Below, in pieces: positions 16,918 through 23,967 of a stretch of 35,156 bases of DNA. The DNA is taken from the NCBI GenBank assembly GCA_002500505.1, contig DLRM01000010.1, forward strand, positions 1 through 35,156, in the 5' to 3' direction. This stretch comes from Planctomycetes bacterium UBA7888. Lineage in GTDB: Bacteria; Planctomycetota; UBA1135. Position 1 is the stretch's first letter. Each line of letters starts with the position of its first letter. Under the pieces are notes generated by a model. It was given only the letters and a program-made list of their open reading frames with translations, did not search any database and was not told where the DNA came from. Both the position numbers and the translations under genes were made by a program.

Positions 16918-18035
16918 TACTCTTTAACCTCCTGAAAGGGTGCGGACCAGGCCGTTTTTCCGGCCAGCATGACCGCTTGCACTCGGGAGCTTGCGTCGAG
17001 TGGATGTGCGCTCCATAACACCAAATCTGCGCGAGCACCAGGCTTGATCACCCCAAGCTTGCCCCCCATCCCGGCGATTTCAGCACCATGGGAAGTAATA
17101 GCGGCCATCGCAGCCGCAAGGTCGCCCGTTGCATGCGCAAAAGACATTGCCGTTTCTCGAAGAGATGCACCAGAGCGATCGGTCCCAAAGGCGATACGGA
17201 CATCAGCTGTATGCAGGCGCCGCCAAGTTTCCAGGAGGCGCGGAGAAAAGGTCGAGTCTGACATCGCAGGCAGACCAACCAACGATGCACTCAGCTCTCC
17301 TCCATAGCTTGCGACATCTCCTCTACATAAAAAGTAGGTCGCAAATTTCTGCTCTTTACCCACGCGCCTGACTAAGCGAACAGCCTCGGCACTATCTACA
17401 AAAGCGAGGGTGCCGTGCCGGGAAAGAGGAACTGTAGAAGCAGCGTCGGCAAGCATCCCCGCAATGCCGGCAAGGGAGGATGGTCCACCCTCGCGGCTTT
17501 GTTCCCAACCCGAGAGTGTTCCTAGTATTTGGCGAGAGCGACTGACAAGAGTGCGTGATTCTAAGTAGGAGTCCACACCAAAACCGGTTCCCGTTCTCAG
17601 CAACGCACTCCAGCCTGCAAGCACGTGGTAAGGATCGCCTTCACCAAGAGGGTTCGGAACAACATGAACCGATGTGATTCCAGCTTGAAGAGCTTCTTCC
17701 CAGAATGGATGTTCGAGTTGAACTCCATCAATTGCACGAAGTGCAGGGGTAAGTGCGCGGCTGGATTCCTGAAGACTGCTGGAATTGCGTAAGGAGAATG
17801 CATCCACGAAACCAGGAGCCAAGATTCCATCCAGCTGAATTTTTTTAACACCTGGTGGCATAGGAATCGATTTGCCAACGGCGAGAATTTTGTCCCCGCG
17901 CAGCAAAACCGAGGCGCCTTCCTCTAAAGTCCCGTTGGGAAGAAGAACCGCGCTGGGCTGAAGCACAACAGCGTCCGTTCCGTTTAAGGAGTGGCCAGAA
18001 GCAAATGTAGAAAGAAGGAGAGTTGAAAGAATCAT
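16917..18035 (-). CDS. Secreted amidohydrolase-fold protein, shortest member, metal site degenerate (array member 2)
   Basis: A 372-residue protein with signal peptide MILSTLLLSTFASG. The beta-sandwich start (NGTLEEGASVLLRGDKILAVG) and the tail (GKLGVIKPGARADLVLWSAHPLDASSRV) are typical. The HxH turn after APGFVD reads AFSLRN. The Asp normally found at strand eight is kept (IAFGTDRSG), but without the histidines it cannot form the usual centre. It lacks the Lys/Glu insert of its neighbours, which accounts for its shorter length. It overlaps the upstream gene by four bases (ATGA) and the downstream by one (TAATG). Confidence 0.83.
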   Translation of the reverse strand: MILSTLLLSTFASGHSLNGTDAVVLQPSAVLLPNGTLEEGASVLLRGDKILAVGKSIPMPPGVKKIQLDGILAPGFVDAFSLRNSSSLQESSRALTPALRAIDGVQLEHPFWEEALQAGITSVHVVPNPLGEGDPYHVLAGWSALLRTGTGFGVDSYLESRTLVSRSRQILGTLSGWEQSREGGPSSLAGIAGMLADAASTVPLSRHGTLAFVDSAEAVRLVRRVGKEQKFATYFLCRGDVASYGGELSASLVGLPAMSDSTFSPRLLETWRRLHTADVRIAFGTDRSGASLRETAMSFAHATGDLAAAMAAITSHGAEIAGMGGKLGVIKPGARADLVLWSAHPLDASSRVQAVMLAGKTAWSAPFQEVKE

Positions 18036-19387
18036 TTCAAGAGTCCTCCCTTGGCACTGTGGGTTTGAAAGCCAGAGGCATTGAAAGGATGGGGTCCATG
18101 GAAGAGGAGAAAATCGGCCGGGGCACCTGGGCTCAAACTGCCGGGTCCATTTTCAAAACCAAGGATTGCAGCAGGGATGGCAGTGAGTGAAGCCCAAACA
18201 TCGGCCTTATCGGCACCCGCAGCAACCAAGTTCCCTGCGCGCATCAGCATGAGGGCACGGGAGCCATCGCCCGTTCCAGAGGCAAGCGCCACCTTCACAC
18301 CCGCTTCGGTCAAAGTTTGGTAGCGCGTGGCGAAACTCCGCTCGGAAGGTGCGGTCAAGTAGGAGCTGTGTACAGGAAGCACCACGGGGACTTCAGCCTC
18401 GGCGAGAGCCTCGGCAACTAAGTCCGCCTCATGCCCGCCCACGATGACAAGCTCCATCTCGTATTTCTCCTGAAGCTCAAGAGCTTCTTGAATATCCCAG
18501 GCACTCTCGGCATGCAAACGCAAAACCCGCTCGCCATGGATAACATCAAGAAGCCAGGATTGCGTGAGGCTAGGGGTAGGCTTGGCGGGCGGCTTCGGGC
18601 GCTTCGGTGGAGCCTTCTTTTTTTCTTTCTTTTGCTCTTCCCCATTCTTTCCTGGACCTTCGGCGGCAGCCTTTTCTTCTTTTTTCTTCTTCTCGCCGAA
18701 CTCTTTCAGCTTCTTCTTGTACTCCTCCAGATCCTTTTCGTGCTTCTCCAACTTCTCAGAGTACTCATCGAGGTTGTCTTGAAGAGTTTGAGCGGAAGAC
18801 AAAAGCTCTGAGACTTGTTTGGTGGCTTTAAACTGCCCACTGCCACCCATTCTGGCCGAACCCATGGCCAAATCCAGGGCAGGCTTCCCAGTGGAAACCG
18901 GCAAATTCGAAGCACTAAATGTAGCGGGAGTGCCCAAACCTTGCTGCATTTCCGACCCTCCAGTCCCTAAGTAGCCAGCAACAACTCCGGCACGGCGGGC
19001 GGACTGGACCCGCATCGCCAGCGCTGGGTCCACCCCAGGGAGATCCACAGGTAGCGCGTCCGTCACCTGCAAAGAGGCGGGGCGAACCTGAGCGGAGAGT
19101 AAGTCGGCTGGCACCAGGTTGGCCCAGGCATCGACCATGCCAGCGGTTGCAACCCCTTTAATCTCAACGACTTGAAGGTTGCGTGCCATCATAGGTTTGC
19201 CGGAGCTGACCGTGGCAATCTTGCCATCTCGCACCAGGATGTAGGCTGGCTGGATGACCTTGCCACTGGAGAGCCAGGCAGAGTCCGCACGGTAAAGAGT
19301 GGGTGCGGCACTTTGAGCACTCATGGCAGGAACCAAGGTGAGTATTGCTAGTGCGGCGGGGAGTATGAAGCGGGAGGGAAAAAGCAA
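18032..19387 (-). CDS. Secreted amidohydrolase-fold protein with coiled-coil insert, metal site degenerate (array member 1)
   Basis: First gene of the array, 451 residues. No ATG is available before the signal peptide. An in-frame TAG about 30 bases upstream limits the choice, so the TTG at 19387 is the likely start (MLFPSRFILPAALAILTLVP as read). The fold shows IQPAYILVRDGKIATVSSG, then TAGMVDAWANL in place of HxH. Residues about 210-290 form a long heptad-like Lys/Glu stretch (LQDNLDEYSEKLEKHEKDLE and onward) followed by a Lys/Pro-rich segment (KKKAPPKRPKPPAKP). The barrel resumes with GERVLRLHAESAWDIQEAL, where a His is kept, and closes with GPGSLSPGAPADFLLF. The operon promoter should lie in the 93 bases upstream, shared with divergent lpxA. 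Confidence 0.83.
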   Translation of the reverse strand: MLFPSRFILPAALAILTLVPAMSAQSAAPTLYRADSAWLSSGKVIQPAYILVRDGKIATVSSGKPMMARNLQVVEIKGVATAGMVDAWANLVPADLLSAQVRPASLQVTDALPVDLPGVDPALAMRVQSARRAGVVAGYLGTGGSEMQQGLGTPATFSASNLPVSTGKPALDLAMGSARMGGSGQFKATKQVSELLSSAQTLQDNLDEYSEKLEKHEKDLEEYKKKLKEFGEKKKKEEKAAAEGPGKNGEEQKKEKKKAPPKRPKPPAKPTPSLTQSWLLDVIHGERVLRLHAESAWDIQEALELQEKYEMELVIVGGHEADLVAEALAEAEVPVVLPVHSSYLTAPSERSFATRYQTLTEAGVKVALASGTGDGSRALMLMRAGNLVAAGADKADVWASLTAIPAAILGFENGPGSLSPGAPADFLLFHGPHPFNASGFQTHSAKGGLLK

Positions 19388-19480
19388 AAGGAGTCGGGGA
19401 GGTACTGGGAATCTCTATGGACGAAGAGTAGCGACAGTTTGCCTTTTCCACCATTCCAATTGCTTTCATAAACTATCGAA
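19388..19480. promoter_or_regulatory. Divergent promoter region, amidohydrolase array / lpxA-acs
   Basis: Only 93 bases separate the two divergent starts, so both promoters must fit here. A TTGGAA on the minus strand near 19457-19462 is a candidate -35. No convincing -10 at 17-base spacing was found in either direction. Position is inferred from gene layout. Confidence 0.45.
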
Positions 19481-20284
19481 ATGAACCAATCCCTGGAGGA
19501 GCCTCTCATTCACCCGACCGCCGTGGTTCTCCCCGGTGTTGAACTGTCTGCAGGCGTGGAAATTGGCCCGTGGTGTGTCGTTGAACCGGGCGTGGAACTA
19601 GGCGCAGGAGTCCAACTGAGTCCTCATGTTCACCTGAGCGGTCGGACCATCGTCGGCGCTGGCACACGGATTGGAACCGGAAGCGCACTCGGCGGCGAAC
19701 CAGCGGACAAGGATTATGCTGGTGAGCGGTCTAAAGTTTTGATTGGCAATAACTGTCGCCTCTTTGAACACTGCACTGTGCATCGTGCAAGTGGTGAAGA
19801 AAATGCCACAATCCTAGAGGATGGCGTGATCATGATGGCGGGTAGCCATGTCGGCCACAATTCCATCGTGCGCACAGGTGCCACACTTGTAAATAACTCG
19901 GCCGTGGCAGGACATGCTGAAGTTGGCGAAGGTGCAATCTTGGTTGCTAGTTCTGCCGTACATCAATTTGGAAAAGTAGGTCGTATGACCATGGTTGGCG
20001 GAGGGAGCATGGTCACAAAGGATGCCCCGCCTTTTTCCATTGTTGCGGGCTCTTACCCAATTCGCTGGCGCACACCCAATACAATTGGTTTGCGGCGCGC
20101 AGGTTTTTCTCCTGAAGAACGCGATGCCCTTCGGCATGCCCTGCATGCAATGTTCACAACAGATGCCTCCCCCACTGAAATTGCCCGCACTCACACTGAA
20201 AGCGAATTCGCAAGCGTGCGTGAGCTCGCCGACTTTGTTTTAACTTCAAAACGCGGGGTTTGCGCCGGCCCTGAGCGCAAATAG
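19481..20284 (+). CDS. lpxA: Acyl-[ACP]-UDP-N-acetylglucosamine O-acyltransferase
   Basis: First enzyme of lipid A synthesis: it transfers a hydroxyacyl chain from acyl carrier protein to UDP-GlcNAc in the cytoplasm. The 267 residues match the family length (about 260). The first two thirds are hexapeptide repeats of the left-handed beta-helix (IHPTAVVLPGVELSAGVEIGP). Family motifs follow in order: GGEPADKDYAGE, HCTVHRAS, MMAGSHVGHNSIV (catalytic His), VHQFGKVGRM, DAPPFSIVAG and NTIGLRRAGFS. A short helical domain closes the protein. The usual lpxD/fabZ neighbours are absent; instead acs follows 15 bases downstream. The ATG at 19481 places the helix at the normal start. No clear Shine-Dalgarno site precedes it. 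It implies a Gram-negative outer membrane. Confidence 0.93.
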   Translation: MNQSLEEPLIHPTAVVLPGVELSAGVEIGPWCVVEPGVELGAGVQLSPHVHLSGRTIVGAGTRIGTGSALGGEPADKDYAGERSKVLIGNNCRLFEHCTVHRASGEENATILEDGVIMMAGSHVGHNSIVRTGATLVNNSAVAGHAEVGEGAILVASSAVHQFGKVGRMTMVGGGSMVTKDAPPFSIVAGSYPIRWRTPNTIGLRRAGFSPEERDALRHALHAMFTTDASPTEIARTHTESEFASVRELADFVLTSKRGVCAGPERK

Positions 20285-20299
20285 ATAACTTTTCTCAAA

Positions 20300-22261
20300 A
20301 TGACCGATTCCACAAAAGCCATTGACACTTTGCTCGAAGAGCATCGCAACTTTGCACCTCCCGCTGAATTTGTTACACAGGCCAACTGCAAGGACCCCGA
20401 AGTCTGGGCAAAGGCTGACGCAGACTGGCAAGGTTGGTGGAGCGACTGGGCAGAAAAACTTCATTGGGATCAAAAGTGGTCCCAAGTTATGGACTGGACC
20501 CCTCCATACGCGAAGTGGTTTTTGGGCGGCAAACTGAATGCAAGTGTGCAGTGCTTGGACCGCCATGTAGCTGAGGGGAATGGGGACCGCGTGGCCTATT
20601 ACTGGGAAGGAGAGCCAGGAGACACGCAAACGCTCACTTACTCGGATATGTTGAAGGGTGTCTGCAAAGTCGCCAACGGTCTAAAGGCTCTTGGGGTTGA
20701 AAAGGGAGACCGCGTGACTCTCTACATGCCGATGGTCCCCGAGTTAGCAATGTCCGTTTTGGCTTGCGCTCGCATTGGCGCAGTATTCTCGGTCGTTTTC
20801 GCAGGTTTCTCTGCAACTTCCTTAAAGGATCGCATCCAAGACCAAGAAGCGAAGTTGTTGATTACCGCGGATGGGACCTGGCGCCGTGGAAAAGTTTTGG
20901 ATTTGAAAGTAGTCTCTGATGAAGCAGTTTCTGATTGTCCCTCTATTGAAAATGTCTTGGTGTGGCGGCGCGGCGAAGGCGTAACCACTGCAGCTAAAGG
21001 AGATTCTCGCGACGTGGAATGGGTCGATGTTGTCGATTCTCAATCGGACGAATGCGACCCTCTTTCCATGGACAGCGAAGATTTATTGTTCATTCTTTAC
21101 ACTAGCGGCACGACCGGCAAGCCCAAAGGAATCATGCACACTACGGGCGGATACATGACCGGTGCGCTTGCCACCACCAACTTAGTGTTTGACTTAAAAC
21201 CTGAAACAGACGTTTATTGGTGCACAGCAGATATTGGTTGGATTACTGGACACTCTTACATCGTGTTTGGGCCGATGGCCAATGGCGTGAGCCAAGTCAT
21301 GTACGAAGGCGCGCCCAATCATCCGGGTTTGGATCGTTTTTGGGAGTTGTGCGCAAAGTATGACGTAACGGTTTTCTATACCGCACCAACTGCAATTCGC
21401 GCTTTTATGAAATGGGGCGACGAGCACCCCGCAAAACATGATTTGTCCAAGTTGCGCTTACTCGGAACCGTTGGCGAGCCCATCAATCCTGAAGCATGGG
21501 TTTGGTACTTGCACCACATCGGCGGTGGGCGCTGCCCCATCGTGGACACCTGGTGGCAGACGGAAACCGGCGGCATCATGATTACCCCTCTTCCCGGTTT
21601 AACCACAACGGTGCCAGGTTCGGCAACCACGCCCTTTCCAGGTATTGAGGCCAAGCTACTTAATGAAGAGGGTGAAGAAGTCGAAGGTCCCGGCGGTGGA
21701 TACCTCGTACTCACTCGCCCTTGGCCCTCGATGCTCCGCGGATTGTGGGGCGACCCGGAGCGCTACGAAGAAACCTATTGGTCGCGGTTCCCAGGCAACT
21801 ACTTCCCCGGCGACGGTGCCAAGCGCGATGACGATGGTTTCATCTGGGTTTTAGGTCGAGTGGATGATGTCATGAATGTTTCAGGCCATCGTCTTTCCAC
21901 AATGGAAATTGAAAGCGCGCTTGTCGATCACCCTGCAGTTGCCGAAGCGGCAGTGATTGGCGTGAACCACGAACTCAAAGGCCAAGCGCCTGTTGGTTTT
22001 GTCATTCTCCGAGGCGGCAATGAAGCGTCGCCTGAACTCGCAGAAGAAATTCGTGCACATGTTGCCAAACTTATTGGCGGACTCGCTCGACCCGAGGCCG
22101 TCCACTTCACACCTGAGCTCCCAAAAACGCGTTCTGGGAAAATCATGCGCCGCCTCCTACGCGATATGGCGGAAGGAAAAACTATTGGCGACACCACTAC
22201 CCTCGCCGACCCCACCGTACTTCAAGGCCTCAAAGCCGAGTATGAAGCAAAGGAAGGATAG
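20300..22261 (+). CDS. acs: AMP-forming acetyl-CoA synthetase
   Basis: Activates acetate to acetyl-CoA with ATP and CoA by way of acetyl-AMP. The 653 residues are almost the same length as E. coli Acs. Motifs in order: VVFAGFSATSLKDRI, the P-loop-like YTSGTTGKPKGIMHT, DIGWITGHSYIVFGP, DTWWQTETGG, and near the end PKTRSGKIMRRLLR with the catalytic and acetylation-controlled lysine (Lys614). The N-terminal cap domain (about 1-90) is of the usual type. It lies 15 bases after lpxA and is probably co-transcribed. It converges on the cyanophycin locus with only 21 bases between stop codons. The acetyl-lysine control is known for the family and not shown here. Confidence 0.95.
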   Translation: MTDSTKAIDTLLEEHRNFAPPAEFVTQANCKDPEVWAKADADWQGWWSDWAEKLHWDQKWSQVMDWTPPYAKWFLGGKLNASVQCLDRHVAEGNGDRVAYYWEGEPGDTQTLTYSDMLKGVCKVANGLKALGVEKGDRVTLYMPMVPELAMSVLACARIGAVFSVVFAGFSATSLKDRIQDQEAKLLITADGTWRRGKVLDLKVVSDEAVSDCPSIENVLVWRRGEGVTTAAKGDSRDVEWVDVVDSQSDECDPLSMDSEDLLFILYTSGTTGKPKGIMHTTGGYMTGALATTNLVFDLKPETDVYWCTADIGWITGHSYIVFGPMANGVSQVMYEGAPNHPGLDRFWELCAKYDVTVFYTAPTAIRAFMKWGDEHPAKHDLSKLRLLGTVGEPINPEAWVWYLHHIGGGRCPIVDTWWQTETGGIMITPLPGLTTTVPGSATTPFPGIEAKLLNEEGEEVEGPGGGYLVLTRPWPSMLRGLWGDPERYEETYWSRFPGNYFPGDGAKRDDDGFIWVLGRVDDVMNVSGHRLSTMEIESALVDHPAVAEAAVIGVNHELKGQAPVGFVILRGGNEASPELAEEIRAHVAKLIGGLARPEAVHFTPELPKTRSGKIMRRLLRDMAEGKTIGDTTTLADPTVLQGLKAEYEAKEG

Positions 22262-22271
22262 GGTTCCTTTT
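22249..22271 (+). terminator. Possible terminator at acs 3' end
   Basis: AAAGGAA at 22249-22255 pairs with TTCCTTT at 22264-22270 across an eight-base loop that contains the acs stop codon, followed by only a short T run. The stem is weak and A-rich, so this is a tentative call. Confidence 0.35.
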
Positions 22272-22282
22272 AGCTTTCATCC

Positions 22283-23962
22283 TCATCCCAATCGCGCCAG
22301 GACCTCAGCCCTTTGGGAGAGGGTAAGGAGAAGGAGGAGGTCTTGGGGTTGCGCCCATTTAAGAGCAAGGTCAGTGGCTTCCAACTCGGAGTCGGCGCGG
22401 GAAATTTGATTAGCCGGATATCCGTCAGCTAAGAGGGCCTCTTCCATAATGGCAGGAATCTCGCCCACAGCGCGGCCACGAAGGTCTTTTTCCTGCTCCT
22501 TGATAATGATGTGGTCCACTCCAGAACGGGCGGCAGTGAGAGCGACTTCGCAAATAGCATCATCGTCACGATCTCCGGCATGGCCAATCGTGATAAGGCG
22601 ACGTTTCGCTGGCATAGCGGCAGTCATGTCCAATAGAGCGGAAAGGCCATGAGGGTTGTGCGCAAAATCGACTAACACTTGAGCTCCGTTCACTTCAAAA
22701 CGATTCAGTCGACCGGGGTTATCTTGCACACTGCTCTGGAAATTTTTCAGCCCCTCCAAAATAGCGTCGTCCTTGAGTTCCAGTTTTTTTGCAACTGCGA
22801 TTGCACCGAGAGCATTCGCAACATTGTGCTTGGCGGCCCCACCTAAACTAATCGGGATTTCATGAACACTCAAAAGCGATTGGGTTTCCCCATCTTCGCA
22901 CCAGCATAACTGTTCACCTTTTAGAACAGCAGCAGTCCCACCATTGGCAAGGTGTGCCCGAACAATCGGGTTCTCAGGGTCAAGAGAGAACCAAGTGAGT
23001 GGTTGCGTAATCCAATCCATGCGTTCGACCGATTTCTCATCATCGGCATTCAGGACTACCGACTTTCCTGCGTGACGAATCACAAACTTAGTGTCCGCCA
23101 ACATGTCAATATCTTGAATCCCCCACTCTCCAAGGTGATCTGGCGCAACATTCGTAATCAAAACCACATCAGCCTCGCCCGCACCGATACCCAATCCACG
23201 ACGCAGCATGCCGCCACGTGCGGTTTCTAAAAGAGCGATGTCGGTATTTTCGTTGCGAAGAATATGGCGGGCGCCACCCGGTCCAGACCAATCACCGCGG
23301 TCCAAGATTTGGTTGCCCACACGCAACCAATCAGTTGAAGAAAGCCCGGGGACTCTTCCCTGGGCATCAACCATAGCCTTCAACAAACGAACGGTTGTCG
23401 TTTTTCCGTTTGTGCCGGTCACCATAGCAATGGGAATTGAAGAAATCTTGTCCCAATCTATATCGCCGGTTTCGGGAAGCCTCTTCACAGGCCAAGTGCG
23501 TGACCACCGACCAGCACCAACCGAAACTTCATCATCACAGGTCAAGAAAATTTTATTGCGCTTCTGGGCAGCTCGTTGAATTCTAAGTAAGGGAGGATTC
23601 CGCTCCTTGCGAACTTCAGCTTTCCATTCTTCAACTTCGCCATTGAAGTCAGGGATTTCAGAACCCTCAATCTCTGCAACGGCCATAGCCCACGCCACTT
23701 CGTTGACTTCGCAAGCAGAGTAAAGAACATCCATCGGAGCGCTAAAAGCCAAACTCAAACCACCTGGAAAATGGCGAGTCGCTGTTTCCTCTTTTTCCCA
23801 GCCCAGCGCATTCATTAAAAGGCGTGCGTAGCGCTCCCAAGTTTGCTCTGCGAGTTCCCGGTCAGAATCCTCCAAAGCAATGTCCATGACCGGGCCGGGT
23901 TTATCCCAAATGACATTGGGGCCAGTGAGACGGCGGGAGTCTCGTAGTTCAAATCGACTCAT
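22283..23962 (-). CDS. CphA-like Mur ligase lacking the ATP-grasp half
   Basis: A 559-residue protein with an intact Mur-ligase nucleotide site (GTNGKTTT, residues 183-190). It also carries LLETARGGMLRRGLGIG, NVAPDHLGEWGI, FAHNPHGLSALLDM and GHAGDRDDD, all close to the C-terminal half of CphA encoded just upstream. The central ATP-grasp domain of cyanophycin synthetase is absent. In its place is an N-terminal ~175-residue region beginning FELRDSRRLTGPNVIWD, which includes the 'RxLxGPN' style seen at CphA N-termini. It starts five bases after the cphA stop, so co-translation is likely. Cyanobacterial CphA2 keeps both halves, so this protein is not simply CphA2. It may add Arg or another amino acid to an aspartate backbone, or act with CphA. 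Family is secure, role is inferred. Confidence 0.82.
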   Translation of the reverse strand: MSRFELRDSRRLTGPNVIWDKPGPVMDIALEDSDRELAEQTWERYARLLMNALGWEKEETATRHFPGGLSLAFSAPMDVLYSACEVNEVAWAMAVAEIEGSEIPDFNGEVEEWKAEVRKERNPPLLRIQRAAQKRNKIFLTCDDEVSVGAGRWSRTWPVKRLPETGDIDWDKISSIPIAMVTGTNGKTTTVRLLKAMVDAQGRVPGLSSTDWLRVGNQILDRGDWSGPGGARHILRNENTDIALLETARGGMLRRGLGIGAGEADVVLITNVAPDHLGEWGIQDIDMLADTKFVIRHAGKSVVLNADDEKSVERMDWITQPLTWFSLDPENPIVRAHLANGGTAAVLKGEQLCWCEDGETQSLLSVHEIPISLGGAAKHNVANALGAIAVAKKLELKDDAILEGLKNFQSSVQDNPGRLNRFEVNGAQVLVDFAHNPHGLSALLDMTAAMPAKRRLITIGHAGDRDDDAICEVALTAARSGVDHIIIKEQEKDLRGRAVGEIPAIMEEALLADGYPANQISRADSELEATDLALKWAQPQDLLLLLTLSQRAEVLARLG

Positions 23963-23967
23963 CTTGA

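Noticed and set aside
6191..19387. Degenerate array members as pseudogenes
   Set aside because: All frames are uninterrupted, keep signal peptides and coupled junctions, and retain the conserved C-terminal signature, so they look selected for.
22283..23962. Second ligase as cyanobacterial-type CphA2
   Set aside because: CphA2 keeps the ATP-grasp part; this protein has only the Mur-type half, with an intact nucleotide site.
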